From the NCBI GenBank assembly GCA_051859045.1, contig JBHYGK010000023.1, positions 62,001-126,000 of the forward strand: a stretch of 64,000 nucleotides of DNA, written 5' to 3'. Below, piece after piece: positions 8,316 to 16,826 of this stretch. A program made the position numbers and the translations under genes. The notes below the pieces were generated by a model. The model saw nothing but the letters and a program-made list of their open reading frames with translations, was not told the origin of the DNA and made no database searches. How positions within the stretch are numbered: the first letter of the stretch is position 1; each line of letters begins with the position of its first letter. This stretch comes from JBHYGK01 sp051859045. GTDB lineage: Bacteria; Pseudomonadota; Gammaproteobacteria; Xanthomonadales; Xanthomonadaceae.

Positions 8316-9211
8316 ACCGCCGCATCCGCAAGGCCGTCTTCCCCGTCGCCGGTCTCGGCACCCGTTTCCTCCCGGCCACCAAGACCGTGCCCAAGGAGAT
8401 GATGCCGATCGTCGACCGGCCGCTGATCCAGTACGCCGTCGACGAGGCCGTCGAGGCCGGCTGCGACACCCTGGTGTTCGTGACCAACCGCTACAAGCAC
8501 GCGGTCGCCGACTACTTCGACAAGGCCTACGAGCTCGAGCAGAAGCTGGAGAAGTCCGGCAAGCACGAGCAGCTCGCGCTGGTGCGCGAGATCCTGCCGC
8601 CGCACGTGCGCGCGGTGTTCGTCACCCAGGCCGAGGCGCTGGGCCTCGGCCACGCGGTGCTGTGCGCGAAGCCGGTGGTCGGCGACGAGCCCTTCGCGGT
8701 GATCCTACCCGACGACCTGATCTGGAACCGCGGGGGGCAGGGCGCGCTGGCGCAGATGGCCGACCTCGCCCAGGCCCAGGGCGGCAGCGTGATCGCGGTG
8801 GAGGACGTGCCGCGCGAGCAGACCCGCAGCTACGGCATCGTCGACGCCCCGGCCTTCGAGGGCCGCGCCGGCCTGATCCGCGGCATGGTCGAGAAGCCCG
8901 CGCCCGAGGACGCGCCCAGCACGCTGGCCGTGGTCGGCCGCTACGTGCTCGAACCGCGCGTGTTCGACCTGCTCGAGCGCACCGCGCCGGGCAAGGGCGG
9001 CGAGATCCAGCTCACCGACGCGATCGCCGCGCTGCTCGCCGAGCAGGCGGTGCGCGCCTACCGCTTCGAGGGGACCCGCTTCGACTGCGGCAGCCACCTC
9101 GGCCTGATCGAGGCGACGATCCGCTTCGCGCTCGACCACGAGGTGCTCAGCGAGCCCGCCCAGGCCGCAATGCGCGCGGCGCTGCACGAGCTCGGCGTCC
9201 GCGAGCGCTGA
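8312..9211 (+). CDS. galU: UTP-glucose-1-phosphate uridylyltransferase
   Basis: Makes UDP-glucose from UTP and glucose-1-phosphate, feeding LPS core, O-antigen and exopolysaccharide. The 299-residue product starts MNRRIRKAVFPVAGLGTRFLP, which contains the nucleotidyltransferase G-X-G-T-R-X-L-P signature, followed by TKTVPKEMMPIVDRPLIQYA and the sugar-binding region VEKPAPEDAPS. Length and motifs match GalU rather than GalF, which lacks intact catalytic residues. It overlaps the stop of the dehydratase gene by four bases, and the next gene begins two bases after its stop. Confidence 0.96.
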   Translation: MNRRIRKAVFPVAGLGTRFLPATKTVPKEMMPIVDRPLIQYAVDEAVEAGCDTLVFVTNRYKHAVADYFDKAYELEQKLEKSGKHEQLALVREILPPHVRAVFVTQAEALGLGHAVLCAKPVVGDEPFAVILPDDLIWNRGGQGALAQMADLAQAQGGSVIAVEDVPREQTRSYGIVDAPAFEGRAGLIRGMVEKPAPEDAPSTLAVVGRYVLEPRVFDLLERTAPGKGGEIQLTDAIAALLAEQAVRAYRFEGTRFDCGSHLGLIEATIRFALDHEVLSEPAQAAMRAALHELGVRER

Positions 9212-9212
9212 G

Positions 9213-10517
9213 ATGCGCGCCGCCCCCGCCTTCCCCGGCGACTGGTACCGCGCGAGCCTGCCGCCGCGCGCACCGGCGTCGCCGCTGGAGGGCGTCGTCG
9301 AGGCCGCCACCTGCATCGTCGGCGGCGGCTTCGCCGGCCTGCACACCGCGCTGGGCCTCGCCGAGCGCGGCCAGCACGGCACCGTGCTGCTGGAGGCCGC
9401 CGAGATCGGCCATGGCGCCTCGGGCCGCAACGGCGGCTTCGTCTTCGGCGGCTGGTCGCGCGGCGAGGGCCAGCTGCTGGCCGAGCTCGGCCCCGAGCGC
9501 GCGAAGCGCGTGTATGCCGGCAGCCTCAAGGGCGTCGACCTGGTCCGCCAGCGCGTGCAGCGCTACGCCATCCCCTGCCACATGGTCGAGGCCGGGGTGC
9601 TGTGGGCCAACTGGTTCCGCGACCCCGAGGTCCTGCGCGCGCGCCAGCGCCTGCTGGCCGAGCACTTCGACGTCGACTGGCGCTGGGTGCCGCGGGAGGA
9701 ACTGCGCCAGCAGGTCCGCTCCACGCGCTACCACGACGCGCTGTTCGAGCCCGGCGCGCTGCACCTGCATCCGCTGTCGCTGGCCCGCGGGCTGGCGGCG
9801 GCCGCGGCGGGGCGGGGCGTGCAGGTGTTCGAGCGCAGCCCGGTGGCCTCGGTCGAGAAGCGCGGCCGGGTCTGGCGGATCCGCACCGCCGGCGGCGAGG
9901 TGCACGCGCGCCGGGTGGTGCTGGCCTGCGGCGGCTACCTGGCCGGCCTGCGCCGCGAGGTGGACGCCGCGGTGCTGCCCATCGCCACCTACGTGATGGT
10001 CACCGAGCCGATCCCCGAGGCGCTGCAGGCGCTGGTGCGCACCCGCGCAGCGGTATACGACAGCCGCTTCGCGTTCGACTACTGGCGGGTCACCCACGAC
10101 GGCCGCCTGCTCTGGGGCGGCCGGATCTCGGTGCGCGACCGCGATCCCGCGGCGGTGCAGCGGCTGCTGCGGCGCGACCTGGCGCGGGTGTTCCCGGTGC
10201 TGGCCGACGTGCGGATCGACTTCGCCTGGTCGGGGCTGATGGGCTACGCCCGCCACGAGATGCCGCACGTGCTGCAGCCCGAACCCAACCTGTGGCTCGC
10301 GCAGGCCTTCGGCGGCCACGGCCTGGCGACCACCGCCTATGCCGGCGACTGCATCGCCGCGGCCATCGCCGAGACCGACCAGGCCTGGAAGGACTTCGCG
10401 GCGTACCCGCTGGGCTCGGCGTTCAAGCCCGCCGGCCTGCTCGCCGCGCAGGCGGGCTACTGGTGGCGGCAGGGCCGCGACGCGTGGAAGGACTGGCGCG
10501 AGGGCGCGAGGGCCTGA
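9213..10517 (+). CDS. FAD-dependent amine oxidoreductase (DadA/PuuB-like)
   Basis: A 434-residue flavoprotein of the DAO family, expected to oxidise a D-amino acid or a gamma-glutamylated amine. A dinucleotide-binding motif CIVGGGFAGLHTALGLAERG lies near residue 34, followed by GHGASGRNGGFVFGGWS, which is characteristic of PuuB/OrdL-type oxidases. A second FAD contact, QAFGGHGLATTAYAG, lies near residue 370. The exact substrate is uncertain. It starts one base after galU but is metabolically unrelated. Its TGA at 10515 lies inside the first unit of a 35-bp tandem repeat. Confidence 0.82.
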   Translation: MRAAPAFPGDWYRASLPPRAPASPLEGVVEAATCIVGGGFAGLHTALGLAERGQHGTVLLEAAEIGHGASGRNGGFVFGGWSRGEGQLLAELGPERAKRVYAGSLKGVDLVRQRVQRYAIPCHMVEAGVLWANWFRDPEVLRARQRLLAEHFDVDWRWVPREELRQQVRSTRYHDALFEPGALHLHPLSLARGLAAAAAGRGVQVFERSPVASVEKRGRVWRIRTAGGEVHARRVVLACGGYLAGLRREVDAAVLPIATYVMVTEPIPEALQALVRTRAAVYDSRFAFDYWRVTHDGRLLWGGRISVRDRDPAAVQRLLRRDLARVFPVLADVRIDFAWSGLMGYARHEMPHVLQPEPNLWLAQAFGGHGLATTAYAGDCIAAAIAETDQAWKDFAAYPLGSAFKPAGLLAAQAGYWWRQGRDAWKDWREGARA

Positions 10518-10611
10518 AACGCGGACGGCGCCCGAGGGCGCAGGGGGCCTGAAACGCGGACGGCGCCCGAGGGCGCAGGGGGCGCAAACGCGGACGGCGC
10601 CCGAGGGCGCC
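10511..10611. repeat. Tandem 35-bp repeat carrying a terminator-like hairpin core
   Basis: Two identical 35-bp units (10511-10545 and 10546-10580) and a third, slightly diverged and shorter unit (10581-10611) lie end to end. Each contains an AAACGCGGACGGCGCC segment and a GCGCC-CGAG-GGCGC hairpin core. The first unit includes the stop codon of the upstream flavoprotein gene, and the third forms the left arm of the 10-bp hairpin at 10592-10615. This looks like local slippage duplication of an intergenic terminator rather than a mobile or CRISPR repeat. Confidence 0.9.
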
Positions 10612-10615
10612 GTCC
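10592..10615. terminator. Bidirectional terminator hairpin between convergent genes
   Basis: A perfect 10-bp stem GGACGGCGCC/GGCGCCGTCC (10592-10601 with 10606-10615, CGAG loop) lies between the flavoprotein gene (plus) and the thiolase gene (minus), 23 bp from the thiolase stop. No long T-run follows on either strand, so efficiency is uncertain. Confidence 0.65.
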
Positions 10616-10638
10616 GATGCAGCCTGCAGCGATGCGGC

Positions 10639-11838
10639 TCAGAGCGACTCGAAGATGCCCGCCGCGCCCATGCCGGTGCCGATGCACATCGTCACCATGC
10701 CGTACTTCTGCTTGCGGCGCTTGAGGCCGTGCACGATGGTCGCGGTGCGGATCGCGCCGGTGGCGCCGAGCGGATGGCCCAGCGCGATCGCGCCGCCGAG
10801 CGGGTTGATCTTGCTCGGGTCGAGGCCGCAGGTGCGGGTCACGGCCAGGGCCTGGGCGGCGAAGGCCTCGTTGAGCTCGATCCAGTCGATCTGGTCCTGG
10901 GTCAGGCCCGACTGCGCCAGCACCTTCGGGATCGCCGCGATCGGGCCGATGCCCATGACCTCCGGGCGCACGCCGGCGACCGAGAAGCCGACGAAGCGCG
11001 CCAGCGGGGTGAGGCCGTAGCGCTTGATCGCCGACTCGCTGGCCAGCAGCACCGCGCCGGCGCCGTCGGACATCTGCGAGGAGTTGCCGGCCGTGACCGA
11101 GCCGCCGTTGCGGAACACGGCGCGCAGCTTGCCGAGGCCGTCCACGGTGGTGTCGGCGCGCGGGCCCTCGTCCTGGCGCACCAGGATCTTCTTCTCGCGC
11201 ACGCCGCCGCCGGCCAGGTCGGGCAGGTGGGAGACCACCTCGTAGGGGCTGATCTCGGCGTCGAACTCGCCGGCCGCCTGGGCGGCCATGGCCTTCTGGT
11301 GCGAGGCGAACGCGAAGGCGTCCTGGTCCTCGCGCGAGACCTTCCACTCCTCGGCGACCTTCTCGGCGGTGATGCCCATGCCATAGGCGATCGCGACGTT
11401 CTCGTCCTTCGCGAACACCTGCGGGCTCATGGCCACCTTGTTGCCCATCATCGGCACCATCGACATCGACTCGGTGCCGCCGGCCAGCATCAGCTCGGCG
11501 TTGCCGAGGCGGATCTGGTCGGCCGCCATCGCGACCGCCTGCAGGCCGGAGGAGCAGAAGCGGTTGATGGTCTGGGCGGCGATCACGTTCGGCAGGCCGG
11601 CCAGCAGCAGGCCGATGCGCGCCACGTTCATGCCCTGCTCGCCCTCGGGCATCGCGCAGCCGATGATCGCGTCGTCGATCTGGGTCGGGTCGATGCCCGG
11701 GGCCTGGGCGACCACCTCGCGCAGCACGTGCGCGAGGAGCTCGTCGGGACGGGTGTTGCGGAAGACGCCGCGCGGGGCCTTGCCGACCGCGGTGCGGGTG
11801 GCGGCGACGATGTAGGCGTCCTGGATCTGCTTGCTCAT
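10639..11838 (-). CDS. fadA: Acetyl-CoA C-acyltransferase (3-ketoacyl-CoA thiolase, FadA-like)
   Basis: Cleaves 3-ketoacyl-CoA with CoA to release acetyl-CoA, the last step of each beta-oxidation round. The 399-residue product has all thiolase features: nucleophilic Cys95 in NRFCSSGLQAV, the motif NEAFAAQALAV, the catalytic His in GGAIALGHPLGATG, and the second Cys in MCIGTGMG near the C-terminus. The start is the ATG at 11838, with GAGGA about nine bases upstream. It follows the fadN-like gene by 20 bp on the same strand, so the two form a multienzyme operon. Confidence 0.94.
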   Translation of the reverse strand: MSKQIQDAYIVAATRTAVGKAPRGVFRNTRPDELLAHVLREVVAQAPGIDPTQIDDAIIGCAMPEGEQGMNVARIGLLLAGLPNVIAAQTINRFCSSGLQAVAMAADQIRLGNAELMLAGGTESMSMVPMMGNKVAMSPQVFAKDENVAIAYGMGITAEKVAEEWKVSREDQDAFAFASHQKAMAAQAAGEFDAEISPYEVVSHLPDLAGGGVREKKILVRQDEGPRADTTVDGLGKLRAVFRNGGSVTAGNSSQMSDGAGAVLLASESAIKRYGLTPLARFVGFSVAGVRPEVMGIGPIAAIPKVLAQSGLTQDQIDWIELNEAFAAQALAVTRTCGLDPSKINPLGGAIALGHPLGATGAIRTATIVHGLKRRKQKYGMVTMCIGTGMGAAGIFESL

Positions 11839-11858
11839 GGGTGTGTCCTCGTCGTCGC

Positions 11859-14231
11859 TCAGTTGCGCAGCGGCTTGCCGGTCTTCAGGGTGTGCAGGAT
11901 GCGCTCCTGCGTCTTGGGCATCAGGGCCAGGGCGATGAAGTGCTCGCGCTCGAGCTTCAGCAGCCAGGCCTCGTCGACCAGCGCGCCGCGGTCCACCTCG
12001 CCGCCGCACAGCACGGTGGCGATGCGGGTCGAGACCTCGTAGTCGTGCTCGGAGATGAAGCGGCCCTCGAGCATGTTCTGCAGCATCATCTTGAAGGTCG
12101 CGATGCCGACGTCGCCGGCCACCGGGATGGCGCGGGCGGGCAGGGGCGGGCGGTAGCCGGACTCGGCCAGCGCCAGCGCCTGCTGCTTGGCCACGTGCAG
12201 CAGCTCGTGGGCGTTGAACACCACCACGTCGCCGTCCCGAAGCAACTTCGACTCCTTGGCCTCGAAGGCCGAGGCCGACACCTTGCCCATCGCGATGGTC
12301 TCGAAGTAGGGCTTGAGGCCGGCGAACACGTCGCCGCCCTGGCCCACGGCCAGGCCGACGCGGGTGGCGATCTCCTTGAGGCCGCCGCCGGCCGGCAGCA
12401 GGCCCACGCCGGCCTCGACGAGGCCGATGTAGCTCTCGAGCGAGGCCACCGTGCGGGTGGCGTGCATCTGGAACTCGCAGCCGCCGCCCAGCGCCATGCC
12501 GCGCACCGCGGCCACGACCGGCACCAGCGAGTACTTCAGGCGCTGCGAGGTGGCCTGGAAGTTGGCGACCATCGCGTCGAAGCCCTTCAGGTCGCCGGCC
12601 TTGAGCAGGCCCATCGCGCCGGAGAGGTCGGCGCCGGCCGAGAACGGCTCGCCCGGCTGCCAGATCACCAGGCCGCGGAAGTCGCGCTCGGCGATGTCCA
12701 CCGCCTGCTGCAGGCCCGCGAGCACCGCGTCGGAGACGGTGTTCATCTTGGTCTTGAAGCTGGCCACGGCGATGCCGTCGCCATCCGTCCACACGCGCAC
12801 GCCGTCGTTCTCGAACACCGTCTCGCCCGGGGCGAAGCGCTCGCCGAGCACCGGGTCCGGGAAGCGCTGGCGGGCGTAGACCGGGTTGGTCGAGCGGCCG
12901 ACCTCGGCGTTCTTGCCGGGGCTGTAGCTGCCGGCCTTGCCGTGCACGCCCTCGCGGCCGTCGAACACCCAGTCGGGCAGCGGGGCGGCGCTCATGGCCT
13001 TGCCGGCGACGATGTCCTCGGCGATCCAGGCGGCCACCTGCTTCCAGCCGGCGGCCTGCCAGGTCTCGAACGGGCCCAGCTTCCAGCCGTAGCCCCAGCG
13101 GATCGCGAAGTCGACGTCGCGGGCGGTGTCGGCGATCGAGGCCAGGTGGTAGGACGAGTAGTGGAACAGGTCGCGGAAGCAGGCCCACAGGAACTGCGCC
13201 TGCGGGTGCTGGCTGGCGCGTAGCTGGCCGAACTTGGCCGCCGGGTCCTTGAGCTTGAGGATCTCGACCACCTCGGGCGCGGCCTCGCCGGTGGCGGCGC
13301 GGTAGTCGGCCTTCGCGACGTCGAGCACGACGATGTCGCGGCCCTTCTTGAAGAAGATGCCGCCGCCGGTCTTCTGGCCCAGCGCGCCCTTCGCGATCAG
13401 CCCGGCCAGCCACTCGGGGGCCTTGAAGTGGGCGTGCCACGGGTCCTCGGGCAGGGTGTCGGCCATGGTCTTGATGACGTGGGCCATGGTGTCGAGGCCG
13501 ACCACGTCCGCGGTGCGGTAGGTGGCGGACTTCGGGCGGCCGATCAGCGGGCCGGTGAGGGCGTCGGCCTCGTCGAAGCCCAGCCCGAAGGCCTGGGTGT
13601 GGTGCATCGCGGCCAGCATCGAGAACACGCCGATGCGGTTGCCGATGAAGTTCGGGGTGTCCTTGGCGAACACCACGCCCTTGCCGAGCGCGGTGACCAG
13701 GAAGGCCTCGAGGCCGTCGAGCACGGCGCGGTCGGTGCCCTTGCACGGGATCAGCTCCGCCAGGTGCATGTAGCGCGGCGGGTTGAAGAAGTGCACGCCG
13801 CAGAAGCGCGGGCGGATGTGCTCGGGCATCGCCTCGGCCAGGCCGTTGATGCTCAGGCCCGAGGTGTTCGACGCCACCACGGCCTCGGGGCCGATGTGCG
13901 GGGCGATCTTGGCGTAGAGGTCGCGCTTCCAGTCCATGCGCTCGGCGATCGCCTCGATCACCAGGTCGCAGCCGGCCAGCAGCGGCAGGTGCTCGTCGTA
14001 GTTCGCGGCGGTGATCGCGCCGGCCAGGCCCTTGGCCGCCAGCGGGGCGGGGGAGAGCTTGCCGAGGTTGGCGATGGCGCGGTCGACGATGCCGTTCTTC
14101 GGGCCTTCCTTCGCGGGGAGGTCGAACAGCAGCGTGTCCACGCCGGCGTTGACGAGGTGGGCGGCGATCTGCGCGCCCATCACGCCGGCGCCGAGCACGG
14201 CCACCTTGCGGATGCGGAGGGTCTGGGTCAT
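11859..14231 (-). CDS. fadN: 3-hydroxyacyl-CoA dehydrogenase/enoyl-CoA hydratase (FadN-type)
   Basis: Carries the hydration and NAD-dependent oxidation steps of beta-oxidation. The 790-residue protein has the FadN order: dehydrogenase first (NAD site VAVLGAGVMGAQIAAHLVNAG at residues 9-29, catalytic region FCGVHFFNPPRYMHLAELIP) and an enoyl-CoA hydratase/crotonase domain last (oxyanion segment GEPFSAGADLSGAMG, then ALGGGCEFQMHATRT and ESYIGLVEAGVGLLPAGGG). This order is the reverse of E. coli FadB and matches Bacillus FadN and its proteobacterial relatives. It lies 48 bp after the TetR-family regulator and 20 bp before the thiolase gene, consistent with one fatty-acid-inducible operon. Confidence 0.92.
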   Translation of the reverse strand: MTQTLRIRKVAVLGAGVMGAQIAAHLVNAGVDTLLFDLPAKEGPKNGIVDRAIANLGKLSPAPLAAKGLAGAITAANYDEHLPLLAGCDLVIEAIAERMDWKRDLYAKIAPHIGPEAVVASNTSGLSINGLAEAMPEHIRPRFCGVHFFNPPRYMHLAELIPCKGTDRAVLDGLEAFLVTALGKGVVFAKDTPNFIGNRIGVFSMLAAMHHTQAFGLGFDEADALTGPLIGRPKSATYRTADVVGLDTMAHVIKTMADTLPEDPWHAHFKAPEWLAGLIAKGALGQKTGGGIFFKKGRDIVVLDVAKADYRAATGEAAPEVVEILKLKDPAAKFGQLRASQHPQAQFLWACFRDLFHYSSYHLASIADTARDVDFAIRWGYGWKLGPFETWQAAGWKQVAAWIAEDIVAGKAMSAAPLPDWVFDGREGVHGKAGSYSPGKNAEVGRSTNPVYARQRFPDPVLGERFAPGETVFENDGVRVWTDGDGIAVASFKTKMNTVSDAVLAGLQQAVDIAERDFRGLVIWQPGEPFSAGADLSGAMGLLKAGDLKGFDAMVANFQATSQRLKYSLVPVVAAVRGMALGGGCEFQMHATRTVASLESYIGLVEAGVGLLPAGGGLKEIATRVGLAVGQGGDVFAGLKPYFETIAMGKVSASAFEAKESKLLRDGDVVVFNAHELLHVAKQQALALAESGYRPPLPARAIPVAGDVGIATFKMMLQNMLEGRFISEHDYEVSTRIATVLCGGEVDRGALVDEAWLLKLEREHFIALALMPKTQERILHTLKTGKPLRN

Positions 14232-14279
14232 GGGATGGATCTCCAGGGGGGCTAGCGTGGTGAGTCGGGTGGACGGGGC

Positions 14280-14903
14280 TCAGCCGGCGCGCAGGCCGGC
14301 GGCGGCGAAGTGGATGAGCTCGGAGGCGGCGCGCTGGCAGTGGGCCTGCTCGGTCACGCCGGCGGGGCGCTTGATCAGGCCGAAGTCGGCCATGGCATAG
14401 GTCAGGGCGCCGGCGACGAAGTCCAGGCGCCAGTACAGCGCCTCCTTGCCGAGCGTCGGGGTGCAGGCGGCGATCGCGCGGGCGAACTCGCGCAGCACGT
14501 GGCCGTAGTTGTCGGACAGGAACTTGCGCAGGCGCTCGTTCTTCTCGGCGTAGGCGCGGGCGAGCACGCGCACGAAGGCCGAGCCGCCGTGGCGGTCGAG
14601 GGTGAGGGCCAGCGCGGGCTCGATGAAGGCGGCCAGGATCGGCTCCAGCACGCCCGGGTGGCCGGCCTCGGCGGCCTTCAGGGCGGCCAGGCGCTGCTCG
14701 CTGAGCTCGTCCAGCCGGCGCCGGAAGATCTCGTTGATCAGGTTCTCCTTGCTGCCGAAGTGGTAGTTCACCGCGGCGATGTTCACGTCGGCGCGGCTGG
14801 TGACCTGGCGCAGGCTGGTGCCGGCGAACCCGAACTGGGCGAACAGCTCCTCGGCGGCGCCGAGGATGCGTTCCTTGGTCGAGAAGTGGGCGGTGGCGGT
14901 CAT
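14280..14903 (-). CDS. TetR-family repressor of beta-oxidation genes (PsrA-like)
   Basis: A 207-residue regulator with an N-terminal TetR helix-turn-helix (TKERILGAAEELFAQFGFAG, then TSLRQVTSRADVNIAAVNYH) and a C-terminal ligand-binding domain of the type found in PsrA and related acyl-CoA- or fatty-acid-sensing repressors. It heads the fadN-fadA operon. Just upstream lie PsrA-type GAAAC/CAAAC-N4-GTTTT sites (14956-14987), so autoregulation and derepression by long-chain fatty acids or acyl-CoA are likely. The regulator class is clear; the exact ligand is inference from PsrA. Confidence 0.85.
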   Translation of the reverse strand: MTATAHFSTKERILGAAEELFAQFGFAGTSLRQVTSRADVNIAAVNYHFGSKENLINEIFRRRLDELSEQRLAALKAAEAGHPGVLEPILAAFIEPALALTLDRHGGSAFVRVLARAYAEKNERLRKFLSDNYGHVLREFARAIAACTPTLGKEALYWRLDFVAGALTYAMADFGLIKRPAGVTEQAHCQRAASELIHFAAAGLRAG

Positions 14904-14955
14904 GCGGGGTCTCGCTGGCTGGGTCGCGGGCGGGGCGGGGGGCCCGGGCGCGCTC

Positions 14956-14987
14956 GAAACGGTGCTTTCAAACGTATGTTTTCAAAC
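14956..14987. promoter_or_regulatory. PsrA/TetR-type operator upstream of the fatty-acid operon
   Basis: About 50-80 bp upstream of the repressor start there is an AT-richer patch. It contains AAAC-GTAT-GTTT (14970-14981, perfect inverted repeat with a 4-bp spacer) and an adjacent GAAA/TTTC inverted repeat (14956-14959 with 14966-14969). The element TTCAAACG occurs twice. PsrA of Pseudomonas binds C/GAAAC-N2-4-GTTTG/C, which this matches closely. It probably overlaps the operon promoter. Confidence 0.7.
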
Positions 14988-15104
14988 GGGCGTTGGAAGG
15001 TACGCCCGCCGGGCGGGGGCGGGCAAGTCCCCCCGGCCGGGGGCGGGGCGCCCCCCGCGCCCGGGGGGCCGCCGGCGCCGGTATCGAGGGCATCGCCGAT
15101 CCGG

Positions 15105-15150
15105 TAGAATCCTTCCGGTTTACTGGCTAAGCCCTCGGTTTCCCGAGGGT
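15105..15150 (+). promoter_or_regulatory. ndk promoter -10 and leader hairpin
   Basis: TAGAAT at 15105-15110 is a good -10 element, but no convincing -35 is visible. About 20 bp downstream, CCCTCGG (15132-15138) pairs perfectly with CCGAGGG (15143-15149) around a TTTC loop and is followed by TTTCATT. The hairpin plus short U-tract lies inside the predicted 5' leader of ndk, 56 bp before the start codon, so it could attenuate transcription. The rest of the 302-bp gap (14904-15205) is GC-rich, and I see nothing else in it. Confidence 0.55.
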
Positions 15151-15205
15151 TTCATTGTGCTAACGTCGGCCCTCCACCCGAGGGCCCTGCAACCGGAGTT
15201 CCCCC

Positions 15206-15631
15206 ATGGCGCTGGAGCGCACCATTTCGATCATCAAGCCCGACGCGGTCGCCAAGAACGTGATTGGCGAGATCTACACCCGCTTCGAGAAGGCCGGCCT
15301 GAAGGTCGTCGCCGCCAAGATGAAGCACCTCTCGCGCAAGGAGGCCGAGGGCTTCTACGCGGTGCACCGCGAGCGTCCGTTCTTCAACGCCCTGGTCGAG
15401 TTCATGATCTCCGGCCCGGTGATGATCCAGGTCCTCGAGGGCGAGAACGCCGTGCTCAAGAACCGCGAGCTGATGGGCGCCACCAACCCGAAGGACGCCG
15501 CGCCGGGCACCATCCGCGCCGACTTCGCCGAGTCCATCGACGCCAACGCCGTGCACGGTTCGGACAGCCTCGAGAACGCCGCCATCGAGACGGCGTACTT
15601 CTTCGCGGCCACCGAGATCAGCGCGCGCTGA
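15206..15631 (+). CDS. ndk: Nucleoside diphosphate kinase
   Basis: Transfers the gamma phosphate of ATP to other (d)NDPs through a phosphohistidine intermediate, balancing nucleotide pools. The 141-residue product starts MALERTISIIKPDAVAKN and has the active-site His117 in NAVHGSDS, with the conserved FFNALVEFMISGPV strand. Length equals the family norm. It is the first gene of a run ndk-rlmN-pilF-rodZ-yfgM-bamB-der; rlmN follows after 13 bp. The start is the ATG at 15206, preceded by CCGGAG. Confidence 0.97.
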   Translation: MALERTISIIKPDAVAKNVIGEIYTRFEKAGLKVVAAKMKHLSRKEAEGFYAVHRERPFFNALVEFMISGPVMIQVLEGENAVLKNRELMGATNPKDAAPGTIRADFAESIDANAVHGSDSLENAAIETAYFFAATEISAR

Positions 15632-15644
15632 TCCGGACGCGATC

Positions 15645-16826
15645 GTGACCGAGGCCGCCGCCGCCGTTGCCCAGACCGCGCCGCCGAAGGGGGTGGTCAA
15701 CCTCTTCGACCTCGATCGCGAGGGCATGGAGCGCTTCTTCGCCGAGACCCTCGGCGAGAAGCGCTTCCGCGCCCACCAGCTGATGAAGTGGATGTACCAC
15801 CAGCACGTCACCGACATCGGCGCCATGACCGACGTCGGCAAGGCGCTGCGGGCCAAGCTCGAGCAGCACTGCGAGATCCGCCCGCCCGCGGTGGTGTTCG
15901 ACAAGGCGTCCGCCGACGGCACCCACAAGTGGCTGCTGGGCATGGACACCTCCAATTCCATCGAGGCCGTGTTCATCCCCGACAAGGGCCGCGGCACGCT
16001 GTGCGTGTCGAGCCAGGTCGGCTGCGGCCTGAACTGCCAGTTCTGCTCCACGGCCACCCAGGGCTTCAACCGCAACCTCTCCACCGCCGAGATCATCGGC
16101 CAGGTGTGGACGGCGTCGAAGCACCTCGGCAACAAGGCCCACCAGCACCGCAAGCTCACCAACGTCGTGATGATGGGGATGGGCGAGCCGCTGCTGAACT
16201 TCGACAACGTCGTGCGCGCGATGAGCCTGATGCGCGACGACAACGGCTTCGGCCTGGCGAACAAGCGCGTCACCCTGTCCACCGCCGGCCTGGTGCCGAT
16301 GATCGACAAGCTCGCCGAGGTCAGCGACGTCTCGCTGGCGGTGTCGCTGCACGCCCCCGAGGACGACCTGCGCACCGAACTGGTGCCGCTGAACAAGAAG
16401 TACCCGATCGCCGAGCTGATGGACGCATGCGTGCGCTACGCGCAGCGCAAGGCGCGCACCTCGATCACGTTCGAGTACACGATGATGAAGGGCGTCAACG
16501 ACAAGCCCGAGCACGCGCGCGCGCTGGCCCGGCTGATGCGCCGCTTCGACCAGCGCGTGCAGCGCGCGGACGCGGCCAAGGTCAACCTGATCCCCTTCAA
16601 CCCCTTCACCGGCACCCGCTTCGAGCGCTCCGAGGAGGCCGACATCCGGGTCTTCCAGAAGATCCTGCTCGACCAGCAGGTGCTGACCATGGTGCGCAGG
16701 ACGCGCGGCGACGACATCGACGCGGCCTGCGGCCAGCTCAAGGGCCAGGTGCTCGACCGCACCCGGCGCCAGGCCGACTTCCGGCGCAAGCTCGAGTCCA
16801 GCGGGGTGGGTGATGCGGCAGCCTGA
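15645..16826 (+). CDS. rlmN: Dual-specificity 23S rRNA/tRNA adenine C2-methyltransferase
   Basis: A radical SAM enzyme that methylates C2 of A2503 in 23S rRNA and of A37 in some tRNAs. The 393-residue product has the iron-sulfur motif C127-X3-C131-X2-C134 (CGLNCQFC), MGMGEPLLNFDNV, and a C-terminal AACGQLKG with the cysteine that forms the transient protein-RNA adduct. The start appears to be the GTG at 15645, 13 bp after ndk; no ATG lies close upstream in frame. Its end overlaps the start of pilF by about 17 bp. Confidence 0.96.
   Translation: MTEAAAAVAQTAPPKGVVNLFDLDREGMERFFAETLGEKRFRAHQLMKWMYHQHVTDIGAMTDVGKALRAKLEQHCEIRPPAVVFDKASADGTHKWLLGMDTSNSIEAVFIPDKGRGTLCVSSQVGCGLNCQFCSTATQGFNRNLSTAEIIGQVWTASKHLGNKAHQHRKLTNVVMMGMGEPLLNFDNVVRAMSLMRDDNGFGLANKRVTLSTAGLVPMIDKLAEVSDVSLAVSLHAPEDDLRTELVPLNKKYPIAELMDACVRYAQRKARTSITFEYTMMKGVNDKPEHARALARLMRRFDQRVQRADAAKVNLIPFNPFTGTRFERSEEADIRVFQKILLDQQVLTMVRRTRGDDIDAACGQLKGQVLDRTRRQADFRRKLESSGVGDAAA

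Noticed and set aside
10511..10611. CRISPR-like array
   Set aside because: Repeats are directly tandem with no unique spacers and contain hairpin terminators; no cas genes nearby.
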